In this document: one piece after another, positions 24,393-38,094 of the stretch
Layout: every line of letters begins with the position of its first letter
Position numbering within the stretch: position 1 is the first letter of the stretch
NCBI GenBank assembly: GCA_963855995.1
Contig: OY979723.1
Coordinates: 67,001-131,000, forward strand
Direction of reading: 5' to 3'
Length of the DNA stretch: 64,000 nt
From: Muricea muricata
Lineage: Eukaryota > Cnidaria > Anthozoa > Malacalcyonacea > Plexauridae
The notes under the pieces: generated by a model
The model's input: only the letters and a program-made list of their open reading frames with translations
The model's database searches: none
What the model was told of the DNA's origin: nothing
Translations under genes and position numbers: made by a program

Positions 24393-27300
24393 ATACTTTT
24401 GAGTCAAAGTTTTTTTTTTTGAGTTTTTTTCTTTATAATTAAGGTCAGGGTTAGTGTTAGGGTTATTTTTGGGGTTGATTGACAATAATATTAATGCAAA
24501 AAAATTTTTTTAAGCACCTCTAGACTCTTAAATTCAGGTATTGCAAAAAGCGTGACGCGATGGTACGTCACGTTTCCGCGGTGTTAATGCACCACAATCT
24601 TTGCAAGCAGCAGAGGCTAACGTACATATATACAAACGGTGATTCTATACTATCGATGGTCGAATTCGAATCTGGAACCCCAGGGTTTTAGCACTTATGG
24701 TCTGGGGGCCGCTTCTACCCTCCCCTAACAGTTCGAATTCGGGCCAGGGATGGTGGGTATTAGGCGAAGGCAGTCAATTGGATGTTAATGTTGGCGACAA
24801 CAACGTCCAATCCCGCCAGGGCGCCAAATGTCCAAAGCCATCTTTTATAACAATACTCTGTCCATTTCACCATGGTTATGCTCTCTTTTTTAAGCGACAA
24901 TGTTAAATACCGTTTTTAAACACGGTTTGTTGATTGTTGTGCTGTGTCGTAGTGGTCAAGGTAAATGTCTTCCATGCCGCAGTTTGGGGTTCGAATCCCG
25001 GCGACGTCTATTTTATACTTTTGAGTCAAAGTTTTTTTTTTTGAGTTTTTTTCTTTATAATTAAGGTCAGGGTTAGTGTTAGGGTTATTTTTGGGGTTGA
25101 TTGACAATAATATTAATGCAAAAAAATTTTTTTAAGCACCTCTAGACTTTTTAATTCAGGTATTGCAAAAAGCGTGACGCGATGGTACGTCACGTTTCCG
25201 CGGTGTTAATGCACCACAATCTTTGCAAGCAGCAGAGGCTAACGTACATATATACAAACGGTGATTCTATACTATCGATGGTCGAATTCGAATCTGGAAT
25301 TCCAGGGTTTTAGCACTTATGGTCTGGGGGCCGCTTCTACCCTCCCCTAACAGTTCGAATTCGGGCCAGGGATGGTGGATACAAGGCGAAGGCAGTCAAT
25401 TGGATGTTAATGTTGGCGACAACAACGTCCAATTCCGCCAGGGCGCCAAATGTCCAAAGCCATCTTTTATAACAATACTTGGTCCATTTCACCATGGTTA
25501 TGCTCTCTTTTTTAAGCGACAATGTTAAATACCGTTTTCAAACACGGTTTGTTGATTGTTGTGCTGTGTCGTAGTGGTTGAGGTGAATGTCTTCCATGCC
25601 GCAGTTTGGGGTTCGAATCCCGGCGACGTCTATTTTATACTTTTGAGTCAAAGTTTTTTTTTTTGAGTTTTTTACTTTATAATTAAGGTCAGGGTTAGTG
25701 TTAGGGTTATTTTTGGGGTTGATTGACAATAATATTAATGCAAAAAAATTTTTTTAAGCACCTCTAGACTCTTAAATTCAGGTATTGCAAAAAGCGTGAT
25801 GCGATGGTACGTCACGTTTCCGCGGTGTTAATGCACCACAATCTTTGCAAGCAGCAGAGGCTAACGTACATATATACAAACGGTGATTCTATACTATCGA
25901 TGGTCGAATTCGAATCTGGAATTCCAGGGTTTTAGCACTTATGGTCTGGGGGCCGCTTCTACCCTCCCCTAACAGTTCGAATTCGGGCCAGGGATGGTGG
26001 ACACAAGGCAAAGGCAGTCAATTGGATGTTAATGTTGGCGACAACAACGTCCAACTCCGCCAGGGCGCCAAATGTCCAAAGCCATCTTTTATAGCAATAC
26101 TTGGTCAATTTCACCATGGTTACGCTCTCTTTTTAAGCGACAATGTTAAATACCGTTTTCAAACACGGTTTGGTGATTGTTGTGCTGTGTCGTAGTGGTC
26201 AAGGTAAATGTCTTCCATGCCGCAGTTTGGGGTTCGAATCCCGGCGACGTCTATTTTATACTTTTGAGTCAAAGTTTTTTTTTTTGAGTTTTTTTCTTTA
26301 TAATTAAGGTCAGGGTTAGTGTTAGGGTTATTTTTGGGGTTGATTGACAATAATATTAATGCAAAAAAATTTTTTTAAGCACCTCTAGACTCTTAAATTC
26401 AGGTATTGCAAAAAGCGTGACGCGATGGTACGTCACGTTTCCGCGGTGTTAATGCACCACAATCTTTGCAAGCAGCAGAGGCTAACGTACAAATATACAA
26501 ACGGTGATTCTATACTATCGATGGTCGAATTCGAATATGGAATTCCAGGGTTTTAGCACTCATGGTCTGGGGGCCGCTTCTACCCTCCCCTAACAGTTCG
26601 AATTCGGGCCAGGGATGGTGGATACAAGGCGAAGGCAGTCAATTGGATGTTAATGTTGGCAACAACAACGTCCAATTCCGCCAGGGCGCCAAATGTCCAA
26701 AGCCATCTTTTATAGCAATACTTGGTCAATTTCACCATGGTTATGCTCTCTTTTTAAGCGACAATGTTAAATACCGTTTTCAAACACGGCTTGGTGATTG
26801 TTGTGCTGTGTCGTAGTGGTCAAGGTAAATGTCTTCCATGCCGCAGTTTGGGGTTCGAATCCCGGCGACGTCTATTTTATACTTTTGAGTCAAAGTTTTT
26901 TTTTTGAGTTTTTTTCTTTATAATTAAGGTCAGGGTTAGTGTTAGGGTTATTTTTGGGGTTGATTGACAATAATATTGATGCAAAAAAATTTTTTTAAGC
27001 ACCTCTAGACTCTTAAATTCAGGTATTGCAAAAAGCGTGACGCGATGGTACGTCACGTTTCCGCGGTGTTAATGCACCACAATCTTTGCAAGCAGCAGAG
27101 GCTAACGTACATATATACAAACGGTGATTCTATACTATCGATGGTCGAATTCGAATCTGGAATCCCAGGGTTTTAGCACTTATGGTCTGGGGGCCGCTTC
27201 TACCCTCCCCTAACAGTTCGAACTCGGGCCAGGGATGGTGGGTACAAGGCGAAGGCAGTCAATTGGATGTTAATGTTGGCGACAACAACGTCCAATTCCG

Positions 27301-30300
27301 CCAGGGCGCCAAATGTCCAAAGCCATCTTTCATAGCAATACTTGGTCAATTTCACCATGGTTATGCTCTCTTTTTAAGCGACAATGTTAAATACCGTTTT
27401 CAAACACGGTTTGGTGATTGTTGTGCTGTGTCGTAGTGGTCAAGGTAAATGTCTTCCATGCCGCAGTTTGGGGTTCGAATCCCGGCGACGTCTATTTTAT
27501 ATTTTTGAGTCAAAGTTTTTTTTTTTGAGTTTTTTTCTTTATAATTAAGGTCAGGGTTAGTGTTAGGGTTATTTTTGGGGTTGATTGACAATAATATTAA
27601 TGCAAAAAAATTTTTTTAAGCACCTCTAGACTCTTAAATTCAGGTATTGCAAAAAGCGTGACGCGATGGTACGTCACGTTTCCGCGGTGTTAATGCACCA
27701 CAATCTTTGCAAGCAGCAGAGGCTAACGTACATATATACAAACGGTGATTCTATACTATCGATGGTCGAATTCGAATCTGGAATTCCAGGGTTTTAGCAC
27801 TTATGGTCTGGGGGCCGCTTCCACCCTCCCCCAACAGTCCGAATTCGGGTCAGGGATGGTGGATAACAGGCGAAGGCAGTCAATTGGATGTCAATGTTGG
27901 CGACAACAACGTCCAATTCCGCCAGGGCGCCAAATGTCCAAAGCCATCTTTTATAACAATACTTGGTCCATTTCACCATGGTTATGCTCTCTTTTTTAAG
28001 CGACAATGTTAAATACCGTTTTCAAACACGGTTTGTTGATTGTTGTGCTGTGTCGTAGTGGTCGAGGTGAATGTCTTCCATGCCGCAGTTTGGGGTTCGA
28101 ATCCCGGCGACGTCTATTTTATACTTTTGAGTCAAAGTTTTTTTTTTTGAGTTTTTTTCTTTATAATTAAGGTCAGGGTTAGTGTTAGGGTTATTTTTGG
28201 GGTTGATTGACAATAATATTAATGCAAAAAAATTTTTTTAAGCACCTCTAGACTCTTAAATTCAGGTATTGCAAAAAGCGTGACGCGATGGTACGTCACG
28301 TTTCCGCGGTGTTAATGCACCACAATCTTTGCAAGCAGCAGAGGCTAACGTACATATATACAAACGGTGATTCTATACTATCGATGGTCGAATTCGAATC
28401 TGGAATTCCAGGGTTTTAGCACTTATGGTCTGGGGGCCGCTTCTACCCTCCCCTAACAGTTCGAATTCGGGCCAGGGATGGTGGACACAAGGCGAAGGCA
28501 GTCAATTGGATGTTAACGTTGGCGACAACAACGTCCAATTCCGCCAGGGCGCCAAATGTCCAAAGCCATCTTTTATAGCAATACTTGGTCAATTTCACCA
28601 TGGTTATGCTCTCTTTTTAAGCGACAATGTTAAATACCGTTTTCAAACACGGTTTGGTGATTGATGTGCTGTGTCGTAGTGGTCAAGGTAAATGTCTTCC
28701 ATGCCGCAGTTTGGGGTTCGAATCCCGGCGACGTCTATTTTATACTTTTGAGTCAAAGTTTTTTTTTTTGAGTTTTTTTCTTTATAATTAAGGTCAGGGT
28801 TAGTGTTAGGGTTATTTTGGGGGTTGATTGACAATAATATTAATGCAAAAAAATTTTTTTAAGCACCTCTAGACTCTTAAATTCAGGTATTGCGAAAAGC
28901 GTGACGCGATAGTACGTCACGTTTCCGCGGTGTTAATGCACCACAATCTTTGCAAGCAGCAGAGGCTAACGTAAATATATACAAACGGTGATTCTATACT
29001 ATCGATGGTCGAATTCGAATCTGGAATTCCAGGGTTTTAACACTCATGGTCTGGGGGCCGCTTCTACCCTCCCCTAACAGTTCGAATTCGGGCCAGGGAT
29101 GGTGGATACAAGGCGAAGGCAGTCAATTGGATGTTAATGTTGGCGAAAACAACGTCCAATTCCGCCAGGGCGCCAAATGTCCAAAGCCATCTTTTATAAC
29201 AATACTTGGTCCATTTCACCATGGTTATGCTCTCTTTTTTAAGCGACAATGTTAAATACCGTTTTCAAACACGGTTTGTTGATTGTTGTGCTGTGTCGTA
29301 GTGGTCGAGGTGAATGTCTTCCATGCCGCAGTTTGGGGTTCGAATCCCGGCGACGTCTATTTTATACTTTTGAGTCAAAGTTTTTTTTTTTGAGTTTTTT
29401 TCTTTATAATTAAGGTCAGGGTTAGTGTTAGGGTTATTTTTGGAGTTGATTGACAATAATATTAATGCAAAAAAATTTTTTTAAGCACCTCTAGACTCTT
29501 AAATTCAGGTATTGCAAAAAGCGTGACGCGATGGTACGTCACGTTTCCGCGGTGTTAATGCACCACAATCTTTGCAAGCAGCAGAGGCTAACGTACATAT
29601 ATACAAACGGTGATTCTATACTATCGATGGTCGAATTCGAATCTGGAATTCCAGGGTTTTAGCACTTATGGTCTGGGGGCCGCTTCTACCCTCCCCTAAC
29701 AGTTCGAATTCGGGCCAGGGATGGTGGATATTAGGCGAAGGCAGTCAATTGGATGTCAATGTTGGCGACAACAACGTCCAATTCCGCCAGGGCGCCAAAT
29801 GTCCAAAGCCATCTTTTATAACAATACTCTGTCCATTTCACCATGGTTATGCTCTCTTTTTTAAGCGACAATGTTAAATACCGTTTTTAAACACGGTTTG
29901 TTGATTGTTGTGCTGTGTCGTAGTGGTCCAGGTAAATGTCTTCCATGCCGCAGTTTGGGGTTCGAATCCCGGCGACGTCTATTTTATACTTTTGAGTCAA
30001 AGTTTTTTTTTTGAGTTTTTTTCTTTATAATTAAGGTCAGGGTTAGTGTTAGGGTTGTTTTTGGGGTTGATTGACAATAATATTAATGCAAAAAAATTTT
30101 TTTAAGCACCTCTAGACTCTTAAATTCAGGTATTGCAAAAAGCGTGACGCGATGGTACGTCACGTTTCCGCGGTGTTAATGCACCACAATCTTTGCAAGC
30201 AGCAGAGGCTAACGTACATATATACAAACGGTGATTCTATACTATCGATGGTCGAATTCGAATCTGGAATTCCAGGGTTTTAGCACTTATGGTTTGGGGG

Positions 30301-30415
30301 CCGCTTCTACCCTCCCCTAACAGTTTGAATTCGGGCCAGGGATGGTGGATATTAGGCGAAGGCAGTCAATTGGATGTTAATGTTGGCGACAACAACGTCC
30401 AATTCCGCCAGGGCG

Positions 30416-30711
30416 CCAAATGTCCAAAGCCATCTTTTATAACAATACTCTGTCCATTTCACCATGGTTATGCTCTCTTTTTAAAGCGACAATGTTAAAT
30501 ACTGTTTTTAAACACGGTTTGTTGATTGTTGTGCTGTGTCGTAGTGGTCAAGGTAAATGTCTTCCAAATGTCCAAAGCCATCTTTTATAACAATACTCTG
30601 TCCATTTCACCATGGTTATGCTCTCTTTTTAAAGCGACAATTTTAAATACCGTTTTTAAACACGGTTTGTTGATTGTTGTGCTGTGTCGTAGTGGTCAAG
30701 GTAAATGTCTT
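30416..30711. repeat. 148-bp internal duplication in a satellite unit
   Basis: Sequence beginning ccaaatgtccaaagcc at 30416 starts again at 30564 directly after gtctt, so the tRNA-like sequence is interrupted once and restarted. The break shares only the bases cca with the normal sequence, pointing to unequal exchange or slippage at microhomology. Confidence 0.9.
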
Positions 30712-32302
30712 CCATGCCGCAGTTTGGGGTTCGAATCCCGGCGACGTCTATTTTATACTTTTGAGTCAAAGTTTTTTTTTTTGAGTTTTTTTTCTTTATA
30801 ATTAAGGTCAGGGTTAGTGTTAGGGTTATTTTTGGGGTTGATTGACAATAATATTAATGCAAAAAAATTTTTTTAAGCACCTCTAGACTCTTAAATTCAG
30901 GTATTGCAAAAAGCGTGACGCGATGGTACGTCACGTTTCCGCGGTGTTAATGCACCACAATCTTTGCAAGCAGCAGAGGCTAACGTACATATATGCAAAC
31001 GGTGATTCTATACTATCGATGGTCGAATTCGAATCTGGAATTCCAGGGTTTTAGCACTTATGGTCTGGGGGCCGCTTCTACCCTCCCCTAACAGTTCGAA
31101 TTCGGGCCAGGGATGGTGGATATTAGGCGAAGGCAGTCAATTGGATGTTAATGTTTGCGACAACAACGTCCAATTCCGCCAGGGCGCCAAATGTCCAAAG
31201 CCATCTTTTATAACAATACTTGGTCCATTTCACCATGGTTATGCTCTCTTTTTAAGCGACAATCTTAAATACCGTTTTCAAACACGGTTTGTTGATTGTT
31301 GTGCTGTGTCGTAGTGGTCAAGGTAAATGTCTTCCATGCCGCAGTTTGGGGTTCGAATCCCGGCGACGTCTATTTTATACTTTTGAGTCAAAGTTTTTTT
31401 TTTTGAGTTTTTTTCTTTATAATTAAGGTCAGGGTTAGTGTTAGGGTTATTTTTGGGGTTGATTGACAATAATATTAATGCAAAAAAATTTTTTTAAGCA
31501 CCTCTAGACTCTTAAATTCAGGTATTGCAAAAAGCGTGACGCGATGGTACGTCACGTTTCCGCGGTGTTAATGCACCACAATCTTTGCAAGCAGCAGAGG
31601 CTAACGTACATATATACAAACGGTGATTCTATACTATCGATGGTCGAATTCGAATCTGGAATCCCAGGGTTTTAGCACTTATGGTCTGGGGGCCGCTCCT
31701 ACCCTCCCCTAACAGTTCGAATTCGGGCCAGGGATGGTGGATATTGGGCGAAGGCAGTCAATTGGATGTTAATGTTGACGACAACAACGTCCAATTCCGC
31801 CAGGGTGCCAAATGTCCAAAGCCATCTTTTATAACAATACTCTGTCCATTTCACCATGGTTATGCTCTCTTTTTAAAGCGACAATGTTAAATACCGTTTT
31901 TAAACACGGTTTGTTGATTGTTGTGCTGTGTCGTAGTGGTCAAGGTAAATGTCTTCCATGCCGCAGTTTGGGGTTCGAATCCCGGCGACGTCTATTTTAT
32001 ACTTTTGAGTCAAAGTTTTTTTTTTTGAGTTTTTTTCTTTATAATTAAGGTCAGGGTTAGTGTTAGGGTTATTTTTGGGGTTGATTGACAATAATATTAA
32101 TGCAAAAAAATTTTTTTAAGCACCTCTAGACTCTTAAATTCAGGTATTGCAAAAAGCGTGACGCGATGGTACGTCACGTTTCCGCGGTGTTAATGCACCA
32201 CAATCTTTGCAAGCAGCAGAGGCTAACGTACATATATACAAACGGTGATTCTATACTATCGATGGTCGAATTCGAATCTGGAATTCCAGGGTTTTAGCAC
32301 TT

Positions 32303-32905
32303 ATGGTCTGGGGGCCGCTTCTACCCTCCCCTAACAGTTCGAATTCGGGCCAGGGATGGTGGATATTAGGCGAAGGCAGTCAACTGGATGTTAATGTTGG
32401 CGACAGGGCGCCAAATGTCCAAAGCCATCTTTTATAACAATACTCTTTCCATTTCACCATGGTTATGCTCTCTTTTTTAAGCGACAATGTTAAATACCGT
32501 TTTTAAACACGGTTTGTTGATTGTTGTGCTGTGTCGTAGTGGTCAAGGTAAATGTCTTCCATGCCGCAGTTTGGGGTTCGAATCCCGGCGACGTCTATTT
32601 TATACTTTTGAGTCAAAGTTTTTTTTTTTGAGTTTTTTTCTTTATAATTAAGGTCAGGGTTAGTGTTAGGGTTATTTTTGGGGTTGATTGACAATAATAT
32701 TAATGCAAAAAAATTTTTTTAAGCACCTCTAGACTCTTAAATTCAGGTATTGCAAAAAGCGTTACACGATGGTACGTCACGTTTCCGCGGTGTTAATGCA
32801 CCACAATCTTTGCAAGCAGCAGAGGCTAACGTACATATATACAAACGGTGATTCTATACTATCGATGGTCGAATTCGAATCTGGAATTCCAGGGTTTTAG
32901 CACTT
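32303..32905. repeat. Satellite unit with 18-bp deletion
   Basis: Near 32404 the unit reads ggcgacagggcgcc where the others have an additional 18 bp (acaacgtccaattccgcc). It is the only unit shortened in this way. Confidence 0.85.
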
Positions 32906-35900
32906 TTGGTCTGGGGGCCGCTTCTACCCTCCCCTAACAGTTCGAACTCGGGCCAGGGATGGTGGATACAAGGCGAAGGCAGTCAATTGGATGCTAATGT
33001 TGGCGACAACAACGTCCAATTCCGCCAGGGCGCCAAATGTCCAAAGCCATCTTTTATAGCAATACTTGGTCAATTTCACCATGGTTATGCTCTCTTTTTA
33101 AGCGACAATGTTAAATACCGTTTTCAAACACGGTTTGGTGATTGTTGTGCTGTGTCGTAGTGGTCAAGGTAAATGTCTTCCATGCCGCAGTTTTGGGTTC
33201 GAATCCCGGCGACGTCTATTTTATACTTTTGAGTCAAAATTGTTTTTTTTGAGTTTTTTTCTTTATAATTAAGGTCAGGGTTAGTGTTAGGGTTATTTTT
33301 GGGGTTGATTGACAATAATATTAATGCAAAAAAATTTTTTTAAGCACCTCTAGACTCTTAAATTCAGGTATTGCAAAAAGCGTGACGCGATGGTACGTCA
33401 CGTTTCCGCGGTGTTAATGCACCACAATCTTTGCAAGCAGCAGAGGCTAACGTACATATATACAAACGGTGATTCTATAGTATCGATGGTCGAATTCGAA
33501 TCTGGAATTCCAGGGTTTTAGCACTCATGGTCTGGGGGCCGCTTCTACCCTCCCCTAACAGTTCGAATTCGGGCCAGGGATGGTGGATACAAGGCGAAGG
33601 CAGTCAATTGGATGTTAATGTTGGCGACAACAACGTCCAATTCCGCCAGGGCGCCAAATGTCCAAAGCCATCTTTTATAGCAATACTTGGTCAATTTCGC
33701 CATGGTTATGCTCTCTTTTTAAGCGACAATGTTAAATACCGTTTTCAAACACGGTTTGGTGATTGTTGTGCTGTGTCGTAGTGGTCAAGGTAAATGTCTT
33801 CCATGCCGCAGTTTGGGGTTCGAATCCCGGCGACGTCTATTTTATACTTTTGAGTCAAAGTTTTTTTTTTTGAGTTTTTTTCTTTATAATTAAGGTCAGG
33901 GTTAGTGTTAGGGTTATTTTTGGGGTTGATTGACAATAATATTAATGCAAAAAAATTTTTTTAAGCACCTCTAGACTCTTAAATTCAGGTATTGCAAAAA
34001 GCGTGACGCGATGGTACGTCACGTTTCCGCGGTGTTAATGCACCACAATCTTTGCAAGCAGCAGAGGCTAACGTACATATATACAAACGGTGATTCTATA
34101 CTATCGATGGTCGAATTCGAATCTGGAATTCCAGGGTTTTAGCACCTATGGTCTGGGGGCCGCTTCTACCCTCCCCTAACAGTTCGAACTCGGGCCAGGG
34201 ATGGTGGATACAAGGCGAAGGCAGTCAATTGGATGTTAATGTTGGCGACAACAACGTCCAATTCCGCCAGGGCGCCAAATGTCCAAAGCCATCTTTTATA
34301 GCAATACTTGGTCAATTTCACCATGGTTATGCTCTCTTTTTAAGCGACAATGTTAAATACCGTTTTTAAACACGGTTTGTTGATTGTTGTGCTGTGTCGT
34401 AGTGGTCAAGGTAAATGTCTTCCATGCCGCAGTTTGGGGTTCGAATCCCGGCGACGTCTATTTTATACTTTTGAGTCAAAGTTTTTTTTTTTGAGTTTTT
34501 TTCTTTATAATTAAGGTCAGGGTTAGTGTTAGGGTTATTTTTGGGGTTGATTGACAATAATATTAATGCAAAAAAATTTTTTTAAGCACCTCTAGACTCT
34601 TAAATTCAGGTATTGCAAAAAGCGTGACGCGATGGTACGTCACGTTTCCGCGGTGTTAATGCACCACAATCTTTGCAAGCAGCAGAGGTTAACGTACATA
34701 TATACAAACGGTGATTTTATACTATCGATGGTCGAATTCGAATCTGGAATTCCAGGGTTTTAGCACTTATGGTCTGGGGGCCGCTTCTACCCTCCCCTAA
34801 CAGTTCGAACTCGGGCCAGGGATGGTGGATACAAGGCGAAGGCAGTCAATTGGATGTTAATGTTGGCGACAACAACGCCCAATTCCGCCAGGGCGCCAAA
34901 TGTCCAAAGCCATCTTTTATAGCAATACTTGGTCAATTTCGCCATGGTTATGCTCTCTTTTTAAGCGACAATGTTAAATACCGTTTTCAAACACGGTTTG
35001 GTGATTGTTGTGCTGTGTCGTAGTGGTCAAGGTAAATGTCTTCCATGCCGCAGTTTGGGGTTCAAATCCCGGCGACGTCTATTTTATACTTTTGAGTCAA
35101 AGTTTTTTTTTTTTGAGTTTTTTTCTTTATAATTAAGGTCAGGGTTAGTGTTAGGGTTATTTTGGGGGTTGATTGACAATAATATTAATGCAAAAAAATT
35201 TTTTTAAGCACCTCTAGACTCTTAAATTCAGGTATTGCAAAAAGCGTGACGCGATGGTACGTCACGTTTCCGCGGTGTTAATGCACCACAATCTTTGCAA
35301 GCAGCAGAGGCTAACGTACATATATACAAACGGTGATTCTATACTATCGATGGTCGAATTCGAATCTGGAATTCCAGGGTTTTAGCACCTATGGTCTGGG
35401 GGCCGCTTCTACCCTCCCCTAACAGTTCGAACTCGGGCCAGGGATGGTGGATACAAGGCGAAGGCAGTCAATTGGATGTTAATGTTGGCGACAACAACGT
35501 CCAATTCCGCCAGGGCGCCAAATGTCCAAAGCCATCTTTTATAGCAATACTTGGTCAATTTCACCATGGTTATGCTCTCTTTTTAAGCGACAATGTTAAA
35601 TACCGTTTTCAAACACGGTTTGGTGATTGTTGTGCTGTGTCGTAGTGGTCAAGGTAAATGTCTTCCATGCCGCAGTTTTGGGTTCGAATCCCGGCGACGT
35701 CTATTTTATACTTTTGAGTCAAAGTTGTTTTTTTTGAGTTTTTTTCTTTATAATTAAGGTCAGGGTTAGTGTTAGGGTTATTTTTGGGGTTGATTGACAA
35801 TAATATTAATGCAAAAAAATTTTTTTAAGCACCTCTAGACTCTTAAATTCAGGTATTGCAAAAAGCGTGACGCGATGGTACGTCACGTTTCCGCGGTGTT

Positions 35901-38094
35901 AATGCACCACAATCTTTGCAAGCAGCAGAGGCTAACGTACATATATACAAACGGTGATTCTATAGTATCGATGGTCGAATTCGAATCTGGAATTCCAGGG
36001 TTTTAGCACTCATGGTCTGGGGGCCGCTTCTACCCTCCCCTAACAGTTCGAATTCGGGCCAGGGATGGTGGATACAAGGCGAAGGCAGTCAATTGGGTGT
36101 TAATGTTGGCGACAACAACGTCCAATTCCGCCAGGGCGCCAAATGTCCAAAGCCATCTTTTATAGCAATACTTGGTCAATTTCACCATGGTTATGCTCTC
36201 TTTTTAAGCGACAATGTTAAATACCGTTTTCAAACACGGTTTGGTGATTGTTGTGCTGTGTCGTAGTGGTCAAGGTAAATGTCTTCCATGCCGCAGTTTG
36301 GGGTTCGAATCCCGGCGACGTCTATTTTATACTTTTGAGTCAAAGTTGTTTTTTTTTGAGTTTTTTTCTTTATAATTAGGGTCAGGGTTAGTGTTAGGGT
36401 TATTTTTGGGGTTAATTGACAATAATATTAATGCAAAAAAAATTTTTTATGCACCTCTAGACTCTTAAATTCAGGTATTGCAAAAAGCGTGACGCTATGG
36501 TACGTCACGTTTCCGGGGTGTTAATGCACCACAATCTTTGCAAGCAGCAGAGGCTAACGTACATATATACAAACGGTGATTCTATACTGTCGATGGTCGG
36601 ATTCGAATCTGGAATCCCAGGGTTTTAGCACTTATGGTCTGGGGGCCGCCTCTACCCTCCCCTAACAGTTCGAACTCGGGCCAGGGATGGTGGATACAAG
36701 GCGAAGGCAGTCAATTGGATGTTAATGTTGGCGACAACAACGTCCAATTCCGCCAGGGCGCCAAATGTCCAAAGCCATCTTTTATAGCAATACTTGGTCA
36801 ATTTCACCATGGTTATGCTCTCTTTTTAAGCGACAATGTTAAATACCGTTTTCAAACACGGTTTGGTGATTGTTGTGCTGTGTCGTAGTGGTCAAGGTAA
36901 ATGTCTTCCATGCCGCAGTTTTGGGTTCGAATCCCGGCGACGTCTATTTTATACTTTTGAGTCAAAGTTGTTTTTTTTGAGTTTTTTTCTTTATAATTAA
37001 GGTCAGGGTTAGTGTTAGGGTTATTTTTGGGGTTGATTGACAATAATATTAATGCAAAAAAATTTTTTTAAGCACCTCTAGACTCTTAAATTCAGGTATT
37101 GCAAAAAGCGTGACGCGATGGTACGTCACGTTTCCGCGGTGTTAATGCACCACAATCTTTGCAAGCAGCAGAGGCTAACGTACATATATACAAACGGTGA
37201 TTCTATAGTATCGATGGTCGAATTCGAATCTGGAATTCCAGGGTTTTAGCACTCATGGTCTGGGGGCCGCTTCTACCCTCCCCTAACAGTTCGAATTCGG
37301 GCCAGGGATGGTGGATACAAGGCGAAGGCAGTCAATTGGGTGTTAATGTTGGCGACAACAACGTCCAATTCCGCCAGGGCGCCAAATGTCCAAAGCCATC
37401 TTTTATAGCAATACTTGGTCAATTTCACCATGGTTATGCTCTCTTTTTAAGCGACAATGTTAAATACCGTTTTCAAACACGGTTTGGTGATTGTTGTGCT
37501 GTGTCGTAGTGGTCAAGGTAAATGTCTTCCATGCCGCAGTTTGGGGTTCGAATCCCGGCGACGTCTATTTTATACTTTTGAGTCAAAGTTGTTTTTTTTT
37601 GAGTTTTTTTCTTTATAATTAGGGTCAGGGTTAGTGTTAGGGTTATTTTTGGGGTTAATTGACAATAATATTAATGCAAAAAAAATTTTTTATGCACCTC
37701 TAGACTCTTAAATTCAGGTATTGCAAAAAGCGTGACGCTATGGTACGTCACGTTTCCGGGGTGTTAATGCACCACAATCTTTGCAAGCAGCAGAGGCTAA
37801 CGTACATATATACAAACGGTGATTCTATACTGTCGATGGTCGGATTCGAATCTGGAATCCCAGGGTTTTAGCACTTATGGTCTGGGGGCCGCCTCTACCC
37901 TCCCCTAACAGTTCGAACCCGGGCCAGGGATGGTGGATATTAGGCGAAGGCAGTCAATTGGATGTTAATGTTGGCGACAACAACGTCCAATTCCGCCAGG
38001 GCGCCAAATGTCCAAAGCCATCTTTTATAACAATACTTGGTCCATTTCACCATGGTTATGCTCTCTTTTTTAAGCGACAATGTTAAATACCGTT

